The notes under the pieces were generated by a model. The model was not told the origin of the DNA. It was given only the letters and a program-made list of their open reading frames with translations, and made no database searches. Both the position numbers and the translations under genes were made by a program. A stretch of 64,000 nucleotides of DNA. It comes from Anthonomus grandis grandis. Its lineage: Eukaryota; Arthropoda; Insecta; Coleoptera; Curculionidae. Location: NCBI RefSeq assembly GCF_022605725.1, contig NC_065553.1, forward strand, positions 62,001 through 126,000. Reading direction: 5' to 3'. Position 1 is the stretch's first letter. The number at the start of each line of letters is the position of its first letter. Shown here in pieces: positions 36,093 through 47,000 of this stretch.

Positions 36093-36375
36093 TCTTTGAA
36101 AATATCTTGTCGGACTTGCATTGTCTTATTTATTTAATGTAACACGACGTTTCGGTTGGTAAGTATCTCCAACCGTTATCGTTAACCGTTATCGTTACCT
36201 CTAACCGTATAACAACGATAACGGTTGGAGGTAACGATAACGGTTATCGATAACGATTGGAGATACTTACCAACCGAAATGTCGTGTTACATTAAATAAA
36301 TAAGACAATGCAAGTCCGACAAGATGTTTTCACTGTACCATTCTCTACCACCTTCAAAAACAAAGCACTCTTTGA
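36085..36375. mobile_element. Long-hairpin insertion with 15-bp direct repeats
   Basis: CAAAGCACTCTTTGA occurs at 36085-36099 and 36361-36375, exactly flanking 261 bp. The insert consists of two 108-bp arms, 36101-36208 and 36221-36328, inverted to each other with only a few mismatches and a 12-base centre, followed by 32 unpaired bases ending CTTCAAAAA. The inner part is built from repeats of CCGTTATCGTTA and its complement. It lies just upstream of the piggyBac coding start. Confidence 0.85.
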
Positions 36376-36592
36376 TTGCCAAAAATTCCTAAAATAAATT
36401 TTATAAGTTAATTTAAAATGTGCATGAGATAGACCCAATGTCCATTTAAATGGACGCGAATAACTTAGGGTAATACAAAACTTATTTAATTTTGTTATTA
36501 TTGTAATATTATTTAAATTTGTCTATTAAGCATTTGCAAACAAAAACTTTCACAAAAATCATTACAAAACGTTAAAAATAGGCTCCATACCA

Positions 36593-37501
36593 TAGTGGCG
36601 AAGCGTGAACTTTTCTTTCGGGTAGACAAACAATAAAAATTGTTAATTAGAAAAAATGTGTATTCAATATTATTCACTTTAATGAAATAGAGAATGAAAG
36701 CGCATGGAATATTAACTCAAAGAGAAAAATATGTAGTGATATAAAAAAGATAAAAATAAATACTACTTACAAAAAAACACAACATAAGTATAACCATAAC
36801 TTATAAATTCATAATATCCATTATTTAAAAATTAATTAAAGACAAATAAAAACACAACTAAAATACAATTGCCAATATCAAACAGTCGTTCATAAATAAC
36901 CCCTAAAATATCCACTAAAAAAATCTTTTCTATACACCCAAAAATAAAAATACTAATTATTAAATTACAATAGCACGCGCCCGCACCAAATGCAGATTCA
37001 TCAAAAAACAAAACTGAAGATGTATTTGCCATAAACAATAACCCTCAAGAGCATAATAAAATAGCTGGTCGACTTCGATAGACAAAAGCTCAAATGTCTT
37101 TCCCGCGAGTAAATTTTGCATACGTAATAGGCTGAATACTGATGCAGCTGGACCTCTGTCACCTGCTTGATGCGTATATGGTTCGATTAGATGCTCCAAA
37201 TTTCGGAAGACAAATATCAATGTGTCTTCCTGCGGCTCGTATACATTAATTGGGTGTCAGCCCTGCATTTTTATTTTAATTGGTGCGTCAGGCGGGGCTT
37301 AGATATTATAGATAGATAGATATTATACCCGTTTAGATACTATATAATAATAGTAAGGAGAGCGACTACATTCTGTGTTATTTTTTTTTAAATTTGAATT
37401 CAACAATTACACGAAATAATTACGTAATAAATTAATGAGAAATAACTGGATAATTTTGGGTAGACAGTGTCTACCTTGTCTACTCGTACGCTTCGCCACT
37501 G
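36593..37501. mobile_element. Non-autonomous hAT element with 8-bp target duplication
   Basis: The left end is TAGTGGCGAAGCGT (36593) and the right end, on the other strand, CAGTGGCGAAGCGT (ending 37501); GTAGACAA follows shortly inside both. The flanks repeat CCATACCA (36585-36592 and 37502-37509), the 8-bp duplication characteristic of hAT elements, whose tips usually begin CAG. The 909-bp interior has no recognisable transposase. It has inserted into the upstream part of the piggyBac element, so it is younger than that element. Confidence 0.85.
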
Positions 37502-37720
37502 CCATACCATCATAACGAGAATCACGTGCAGCCGCTATCACAACAGAAAACAAACTGATTCCCAGCACAATTAAAGTCGACGGAATCGGACTGGGCGGCA
37601 GCACCGAAGTGTCCAACGTAGTGGATGCGAGGTCTAAGCTGGTTAAATAATAAATTAACGAAAGTGGAAACATAAAACTGGCATGTCCATTTAAATGGAC
37701 GCTAGGTCCCAGGAGGATAT

Positions 37721-40700
37721 TTATGGCATCAGTCAATTTTGAGTCAGAAAATAATACTAGAGACAGATGCCATGTGAGTTCTTTGTACAGGCGGTCGTAA
37801 AAAAAATGTGAGTTTCTTACTGCCATATGAAATTCGCCACTTTCTACCATTGTTATGTAATATATGTATATTTCTACTAAAACTTATATATAATGTGATT
37901 TTTAAGAAATTATTTACGATATACGTATTATATAAGGGCATTGTTTTAGTTTTACAAAAAATGTGTTTAATATCAGGATGTTCGTGGGGAAAGCTGTATA
38001 CCTTTAAATTTAATGTTAAATTTAGTAGTTAATATGGAAGTCTAGTCAATAATGTAATAATTAAAGTTTTTTATTTATTTTATCGTACAGTGGCAGGTCA
38101 TTTTCAAAGGATTTCGAGGAAAACTCCAGTGATTTTATTAGAAGAATTCGCCTTAGAATTTCTTAAATTAAGTCTCTAATTGTTTTGCTAGAGATATAGG
38201 CATTTTGTCCCTAAAAATATATTTTTTTTTAATTTTTAAGGCTATTTTACTTATTTTACAGAAAAAAAATGATGTAATGATTTAATCATATATTGTATTC
38301 TATATTATTATAAATTAAAGCTTTTTTGTTCGATTTTTAAGGTAAATTTGTTTATTCAGTGACTTTATGACATAAAATTCTCTTTCAAGTTTCCTCTTTT
38401 TAGGATATCTTAGTTTCAGAGATAGGAGCATTTTGGCTCCAAGAATTAGAGCTTTTTCTTTTCTTTTTTCAACAATAAATTTAACTAACTACTGATTTTT
38501 TCCAGAATTCTATTCAATTCGTTTAAGTTGCAATATTTTTTTGCCTTTTTTTAATTTTTTTCACAGTTCAAGGGATTTTATAGATTCTTCCACTTAGTTG
38601 AAAGTTTTTTTCCCAGGCAATTAACGCGTTTCAAGTTTTTTCAGATTCTTTCGTGTTCTTGGATTTTTAATTTTTTTTTCCAAATATTTAAATATTACTT
38701 TTTCTAAATATTTAAATGTTAAAAAAATATTTTTTTAGATTGTCAAAATAATTAATAGTTTTCTCCAGAATTTTATCTAGGTAGTTGAAGTGGGAGCAAA
38801 TTTATTGAAAGTGGTTAAATAATTACTAAACAATTGAAGATATTTTTTAGTTTCTTTCACGCAGTTTAAAATTTTATCTTAGGAATTTAAAGCTTAAAGT
38901 TTCTAAAGTTATTTTTCCTATTTGTCAAGCTCTTACGAAGTTTTTTCCTGATTCTTTAGTTGATCTGTTAGTTTTTTTTTCATTTTTTCTTCATAATTTT
39001 TTCTAAAAAATAATGAAGTTAAAAATATATTTTTTCAGTTTTTTTTTTCTTAAAGCAGTTAAAGTATTCTACAAAGCATTCAATGGATAATTTAAACTAT
39101 TTAACATTTAATTTCAGGAAATTAAAACTTGAAGTTTTTAAAGTAAATTTTATTCATTTTTTCCAAATCCTTTTTGATTTATAGTTTTTTCTTATTTTTT
39201 TTAATTTTTTCTTTTAAGTGTCTAAGTTTTTCAAGCATTTAGATTATTTTTTTTTTAAGTTAGATAATTATTTCAGTGTAAAAAAAATATTTTTTTAGAA
39301 TTTAGAGGTAATTTTTTATTTAAAGAATAAGTTTTGCAAGTCTTTAAAGCATTTTTTACTCAGCAACTTAAAAGATTTTTTAATTTATTTTATTTATTTA
39401 TTCAACGCGTTCCAATACAAGACATGCATATTGGTTGCGTGACAGATTTCTTCCAGGTTTTAAAACTTTTTCCTAATTCTTTAACTAGAGATTAATATAA
39501 TATAAATAAATAAATAATAACTTAGAATTCTTTACTTTTAAGAGTTTAAAAAAATGCCATGATATTCAATCAATTTATTTGGAATCTCTTACCTTCTTGT
39601 CTTAAGAAATATGGCCTGATGTGGAAAATTTTGCCTGGATATTTTTAGTTTTTTTTAATTCAATTTTTAAGCTTAATAGGTTAAATTCTGAAGGTTTTTG
39701 AAAAAATGCTGAACCGAATATCTAATAATTTTAATAGAAAAATATCCGTACTAATTTTCATGTCTCGACCGATTCCCATTTTACAAATATAATAATTTAA
39801 GCCCAAGAATTGTCAATATAAGAAACACTATATTCTGAACAGTCATACAAGAAATGTCCCTATTAGCTTAAAAAAAAATTAAGAAATAATGCCTCGCAGA
39901 GTTTAATAATTTTATAAAGTACCAGAAATAAATTTAAATCACCTAATAAGCCTGAAATAATAAATAAAATAAAACATTAAATACCTGAAGTAATTAAACC
40001 TTGATTTCATCTAGCTGGAACAAATGACTTCAAATAGTAAGGACAAATTTTAAATGGCTCCAACAGCTATCCAGAATTTATCAAAAAACTAGCTTTAATG
40101 TGAATTTTTTGTGAATTTTTGGAAATCTTGTTATTCAATTCAGACAGTCAAACTTGTTCTTCTAATTAGTAATAAAAAAAATCTAGGTAACTTAATTTTT
40201 TGGGAAAATTTTGGGCCATAGTTAAACCCCATAAGCAAACAACCCATGACCTGCCGCTGATAACCTTAGAAAATACCTCTTTAATAAGAATATTTAGTAA
40301 ATAAGTTTATCAGTATTTAAGATCTATTGCATTTCTCATTATATACCAGTACAGTCCCATATAGATATAGATTTATATACTTTCTTTATGTATTGTGTAA
40401 TTCTAGTCATTACTGTATTATATAATGATATATGTATTTTATTTTTCATTAAATATATATTTATTATTTTACAGCTTATTTATTTCAGTATAAATGAATT
40501 AAATTGTTTTTTTTTTTTGTAAATATGTGTTAAATTGAAATTACACGACTCTCTGGACCATTTCTTTATTGAACAATTAAAATAAATTCCATACAACGTA
40601 GATTGACTGGGAAATGTTTATTATAAAATATTAGCCTAATATTAGGGTTTAATTATATTATAAATCAAAATACAATGATTAATGAATGCCTTGATATCTA

Positions 40701-40900
40701 CTTTTGAAGCAATTTTACGTAGAAAAAAATGCAAAAGTTCATATCTAAAGGTCACAACAAAATACCTAACAAATATATTTAACCAACATTTTCCAAATAC
40801 TTACAACCGAATTATGCCGGTAATTTTGCGAAAATTATGCGACAAATCGCAATTCCTGCATACGTTTAAATGAACTTTTCCGAATATTTTCGGAATTTCG
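37721..40900. other. T-rich intergenic spacer with ill-defined repeats
   Basis: Between the piggyBac element and gene A there is no coding frame. 38060-39480 is a succession of T-rich segments in which phrases such as GAGATATAGGCATTTTG (38196), AGATAGGAGCATTTTGG (38418) and variants of TTTTTCAAGCATTTAGA recur, resembling the phrase in the array at 1860-3480. 39480-40900 is AT-rich without pattern. Confidence 0.35.
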
Positions 40901-40918
40901 TTTTGATAAGCGTCCGAC

Positions 40919-40926
40919 TATAAAAG
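40919..40926 (+). promoter_or_regulatory. TATA box of gene A
   Basis: TATAAAAG lies 42 bases upstream of the start codon at 40968. The stretch CACACCGAAC follows, leaving room for a short 5' leader. This is a canonical TATA element at a plausible distance from a signal-peptide start, supporting the chosen ATG. Confidence 0.6.
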
Positions 40927-40967
40927 TTCACACCGAACTATTTGAAAATATCACAACAAAATCGAAG

Positions 40968-41028
40968 ATGAACCAAAAGGTGTATTCGATTTTGTTTTGT
41001 GCCCTTTTCGCAAGCACATTCGTCCATG
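40968..41028 (+). CDS. Gene A exon 1: signal peptide
   Basis: ATG 40968 follows a TATA box, and the exon ends CATG|GTAAGT with one base carried over. It encodes the whole signal peptide. Exon 1 of gene B has the same length and phase and a related sequence. Confidence 0.85.
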
Positions 41029-44000
41029 GTAAGTAATTTTCTTTATATTTATGTATGTATGTATATACTTTTTGTTTTGGGTAAAGTATGGAGTGAAGTA
41101 AAGTAAAGTATTTTTTTTTAAATTTTTATTTCAAATAGTTTTTATTAAGGACTAATTAGATCTATATAGTGAAATAAATAGACAACCACTGAAGCGATCA
41201 TATTGTTGCTTGTTAGAGCTACTATAATAGGTTTATCCAAGTTTGATTTAATGAAATCTCTATGTTATACAATAATCTCATTATCATCAATTAAAAAAAA
41301 AGAAAATTAAATTTCATGACAGAAAAAATTTATAATAAAAAGAAGAATAAAAAAATTAGAAAGGAAAACCGAGACAGCTAAAAGATATTTAAAAAAACAT
41401 TAATAAAAGGAATAATAAGGGGCGTAAAGAGACATTTTTGTAATTTTTGGTCGCAACTCTATGTCCAGAAGCAGTAAGTTTCTTTTTGTCTAAGGAGTAA
41501 CCCAATAACTGGAAAATATATACTAAAAAATATTTAAGGAAACGCAAAGAAAAATGAAAAAAATGAGATGTAAAGAGAGAGATTTTGTAATTTTTTGTAA
41601 TTTTTTATTACGATTCTATGCTTGGATGTAGTTGCTTTCTTTTGCCAAGAAGTTCCCTAATAATTAGAAAATAGAACAAACAGAAGAAATATTGGTCTAA
41701 ATTATAATTTCAATTCCTCAGATTGGTCTTTTGGACCTAAAATAAGGACCAATTTTTGTATAATAAACCATAGGACTCCCAGGATTATCATGAATTTAAA
41801 TCTAAAAATTTTAATTTTTTTATATTAAATCTGAAGATAAAAATAAAAAGTCAGTATTATAGAATTTTTTTTTATTTAACTTAAGATTTAAATTCATTAA
41901 ATTAGACTCTTTGGACCGTTCTATTCTAAACCCTAAGAGCCTTTTATTAGAGTTAAAATTATTAAGAGCTTTAAGAAAATTAAAAAAAATGCAAAAATGT
42001 TGACCATTTTACTTAAAATCTGAAGCGAAGTAGTGAGTGTTTTAAAATTATTTTTTTTTGAAATATTTAAAATTCATAAAATTGCTATTTTTGGAATTTT
42101 GTTAACCCTGGTAGCCTTAAAGTTTAGAATAGAAAAATTGATCTATATTTCTATCATGCATTTATTTAATTTATGTTGAAAAAAGTCATTAATTATTATT
42201 TTTTCTTCATATTAAAAAAACTAAACAAATTTTGGAATTTTTTTTTTAGTCCCAGAGTTTTATCTCCTTTATTTAAAATCTGACGAAAAAAAGTCTCTTA
42301 AATTGATGTTTATTGACTTAAAAAAATAAATATTAACTTTTGTATAGTAGACCCTAAGACTTGAGTTTCCCAATTATTGAAAAACTTGGAAGGACAAAAA
42401 GAATCTGACTACCTTTGGGCATAGAATCGCAATCAAAAATTACAAAAATGGTCTGTTTTTGTCCATTATTTTAATTTTTATTAGCGTTTTTTTAAATATT
42501 TTTTAGCTTTTTCAGTTTTCTTATTTTATTTCCTTATTATTCTTTTATTATTGTTTTTTTTTCTATCCTGTTTCATTTTTTTTTATTTTCTAGTGAGACT
42601 CTTTAAATTAATATCAATCTGTGAAAGGGTCAGAGGCCGCAGATTAATTTATTTTTGACAAATAATTTTATGATTTCCATAAAATAATTTGATTTTTGTT
42701 CCAACTGCCACAACATTCCAACAATAGCTGTGAAACCGTACGTTGTAATTTAACAGATCAAATTTTTAAATTTTTGGATGAAAACATATCGACAGTGCTG
42801 GTTATGTAGGATTACAGCATAGCTTTTGACACACTTTATTCCATTTATACGCGTCAACATGTTACGTGTTTAAAAACTTAAAAACATCATATTTACACTG
42901 ACGACAACCAGTGAATATTTTCCTTTGATTCCTCTAGTCCTGAGTATGCCAATGATTGTTTAAATAAAGACCTAAACCTCTTGTATGACCAATTTTTAAA
43001 GCATTATTTACAGCTATATCCGAAAAAGTCTGTTCCTATGTAATCCTTATTTGTACTATGTAACCCTTATTTACTCAATACACTTTAAGATAAAACCTTT
43101 TTAATCATATTCCTTTGCATGTCAATAATACACCAATTTTTTTCTTTGCGCGCCTTATTTTCATATTTATTCCCGTTTTCTTTAATATTTTTTTGCTTTT
43201 TCAGTTCTATTATTTAATTTAATTTCCTTGTTGTTCTTTTATTACTAATTTGTTCTGTCTCAACTTTTCACTTTTTAAAGCTGAACTTACTGATGAAAAC
43301 CTGTTCAATTACCTGGAAGAAATGTAAAAAATATTTGAGTGCTAATAAGAAATAAATTTATTGGAGAAAATCAACTATCATGTTCAAAAAGAGACGATTT
43401 AAAAATACCCAAATGCTGTGCATTTATAACCGTGTACATAACTCTACACAAAATCTCTCAAGTTTTTCTTGTTTTTTTATTTTAGAGCTGAGGGCCAAAG
43501 GTATAGGGCCAGTCAGCTCACACCGATTGGACGTGTTTAGGGAAAGGGCCGCATCTAATCAAGTCTGCGAATTGGTAAGCCACAGTATAACATCAAAACC
43601 TCCTCTTAGTAAGCTATATCTTACCCATTGTAGCAATGCCATTTTGAATCCAACGTAACCGTCAACGCAGGACTTACTTTGGAAGTAGTCGAGGACGTCT
43701 TGGTGGTCGCCAACACCTCAGCCCACGTGGCTATTTTAATAAACGCCACCGCCCAAATTGTGGTTTTGTTAAATGGTACCAGTGGTGCTGGAGTCGCTAT
43801 TGACCTCTCAGCACAAACCGGAGTTTACATTAAGACAGGCCTTTGGGTTTCGGCCAATGGTTCTTTAGAATCGTGGATCGTTTCCCTCACCGGAGGATTG
43901 AAGGCCATTTTTAGCATCTCCGGAGGCACCACGTTCAACTTGAAGAAGATCTCGAAGACCATTTATCAAGTTATCAATCAAATCGTTGGCAAGTTGGTTC

Positions 44001-47000
44001 TGCACATCTCGGCGCAGTTGGAGGATGATATTGAAGCGGGCTTGACCCTTGTGCTTACCATCTCCAAAGGACTCGTAGGGTTGCTCAATGGGTCTCTTAA
44101 AGGATTACTTGAAGTATGACGTGTTTGGCTTTAAAGGTCTTTATTAATGCTTGTTTTTAGCTTGTAGGAAAATTGACTATTCATCTGACTAATGACTTGG
44201 CTGGACTGCTTAATACTCTTCAAGGAGTTGGTCAAGTAATCGTTAAACTTGTTGGTAAGTCAATTCTAATAGTTGATTGTGTGAAAATCAAAATTATGTC
44301 GGAATGTTAGATGCTTTGTAGGATTCTACATAAAATGTTAAGAAATTTAAGGAGTATTTAGTTTTTAATCCAACCATTTGACCAAAGTACAGTATGTAAC
44401 TTCTTAAACTTTTTGAAACTCCACGTAGAATCTAAATATACAGGGCTTTCTACTTAAAAGTCTACACGCCTTTCCTCTATACAATGTTTTCCAGATTACT
44501 AATGCCAAAATTACACAAAATCCTATTTTTTTCCAGGATCTTTGTCTGTCTTAATCGAAAAGGGTGTGAAATTGAACTTAGAACTGATCCTAGGAGCCTC
44601 CAGTGGCCTAGAGATCCTGATTGCTTTGGTTTTGGAAATTGGCATATCCATAGATATCAGTCAGAGTCTTGGAGAACTACTTAATGATGCAGGGAGTTTC
44701 TTTAAGTTGATCGCTCAGCTTGGCGGTAACGTTTCGGTTGGACTAAATGGACTTTTTTCGGTAAATATGATTTAACCCAAGCAACACATCATATATTATT
44801 ATCTTTAAATATATATTTAGTCAACGATTTTTTAGTACATTTTTGGTTTTGGTATGTTTATCAACCATATATAGTCAAGGTTATTAAACGAAGGAATTAA
44901 AGGATATTTATTAAACGGTAGAATATACGTATATCATATGCTATGCTGTTTACCAAAGGGAGAATATTTCGACATTTAAAAAAATTTACACGAGATTCAC
45001 ATATCTAGTTTTTAAATTCCATTACTACACCTCAAATATTTGATGAAATTCTTTTAAAAAATCACTGTTTTAAACCCATATTTTCCAATCTAATAACGCT
45101 GTTTTTATACTAAATATTTATATATAAAATTAGATCCAGTTTAAATAAACAGTATTATTAAATTAAATATTGCATATATATTTTCTGCAAAAACATTGTT
45201 TTTCATCCACAATATCCAATCTAATAGCACTATTTTGGTTTAAATATATATTAATATACATATATACCATTTTAACAAATTTAAATAAAGAAACTGTTAT
45301 TAGATTGGATAGTAATGACGAAACTAGTAGTTTTTCATGCGTATTATTTTAGAAAATAATGATTTTTTAAAACAATTTTTTACTGGTAACTTGTGTAGGG
45401 TGGGTGGGGGGTTAAGGGTACGGTTATTGAAACAAGTTTTTTTGCAGAGAATAATTGCCTGAAAAAAAAATGCTTCTTAAGAAAATGATAGGTCATATAA
45501 AAATCTATAGTTTTTGTATCTATACATTTTTCACACAACTTTAGGGTTCTCGAATAAAACGTGAAAAAACCCTATTTTATATCTTGAAAGCAAGATGTAT
45601 CGCTATGAAAATTGCAGTAGTTGTCCCATTTGCCATTTTTTTCGCAATTAAGTGGAAATTTAGTTTTTTAAGATAGGTCAATAAGTGTTCTAAAAAATTT
45701 CAGTTTTTTTTATTCTAGACGTTTTTTTATGTTGAAAAATACAATTTTCAAATTAAATCAACTTGTGGTATATTTATCAACTGTATATGATCAAGGTATA
45801 TTTATTAAACTGAAGAATATACTTATACCATATACGATTCTGTTTACAAAAGGGAGAAAATTTCAGCATTTTGTGACTCTAATAAAATTTCTTTTCTAAT
45901 TTCGAAATGCCAAGGTAGTGACCATTACCTCCATGGTATTTAAAATCATGAAAAATCATAATAAGTTGATGCATTGTCTTCACTTATTATGAATGAATTA
46001 ATGAATATATATTCAACTGCCTGAAATAAATAAAAATCATGAATCCATAGTTCATCTGGTCTAAATGCATAAATTATGAATTTGTGCTCTTGAACTACCT
46101 GCAATAAAATATTAATGGTCTTTTTTCCATGCTTGGGAAAATAATTAAAGCTCAACTGTCTGGAACAAAACAATTCTGAGGTCAGTGTGTTTATGTCATA
46201 TTAGAATAACCCTAAGCTTGTGATACAGTTAGAAGGACCGTATTTTGGAACATTGAAGATAATGATGAAGCTTTCTGATATAAAAAAATATTTTAATTAT
46301 ATAAAGATGACATGTGAGATGTTAAAAAATACCTTACTAAATGTTGTGGGATCTAAATTAACAAAACTTTATGGTGTAAGAGAGTCAATACCTTGTGATG
46401 AACGACTTGCAGTTATGAGAGATGTCAGTGGTGATATAGCAGCTGAAGAGGCAGTTCTAACATTGACAGTAAATGAGACAAAAATATTGACAAATGATAA
46501 ATAATTTCGTACTGATCTCCATCAGATATCGGAAGCCAGTATTTACCAGTAGAAAATATTTAGCCCCGCCGTATTATGATATGACGGATGCATGAAAAAT
46601 CACCCTAAACGTTAAATTTATTTTAACTTTATCCGAAGACTGAAGAATGACTAAAATTTTCGGATGAAATTTGGCGCAAAAATTGTCTATCCAATCTTCC
46701 TTTTTTCTTTGGGAGCCTTTTTGGTTAGTTCAAAAGGACTAGAGTACCCTCTATACGCTCTATAGTTTGTTGACCCACCTGAAGGGGATTCACTTGGATC
46801 ACTGTCTTCTTTTTTAGTTTAACTTTTTGTTATAATTCGCGATCGATCGAGAAAAGTTCTTTCTTTTTTCATGCGCCAACCAAGAACAGATCTTTGGATA
46901 GTGCAACTAGTCCAATACATCTATGTATAGTGCCTATCCCTGTAGTCTGTATTGCAGTGGAGGTTTTGTTTCATTCTGATGCTTTAGCTCTCTTTGTATA

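Larger units (their letters stand above)
34612..37720 (-). mobile_element. Second piggyBac-type element, containing two nested insertions
   Basis: The outer repeats ATATCATCCTGGGACC (34616-34631) and, on the other strand, ATATCCTCCTGGGACC (ending about 37720) face each other, and both lead into GTCCATTTAAATGGAC-type sequence. Inside are a minus-strand piggyBac transposase (34706-36092), a hairpin insertion (36100-36360) and a hAT element (36593-37501). Exact tips and a TTAA duplication could not be fixed, so the limits are approximate. Confidence 0.6.

Noticed and set aside
37407..37850. 147-residue minus-strand open frame with hydrophobic stretches
   Set aside because: It crosses the hAT target-site duplication at 37502 and reads through the palindrome GTCCATTTAAATGGAC. 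It is an accidental frame through a nested insertion, not a gene.
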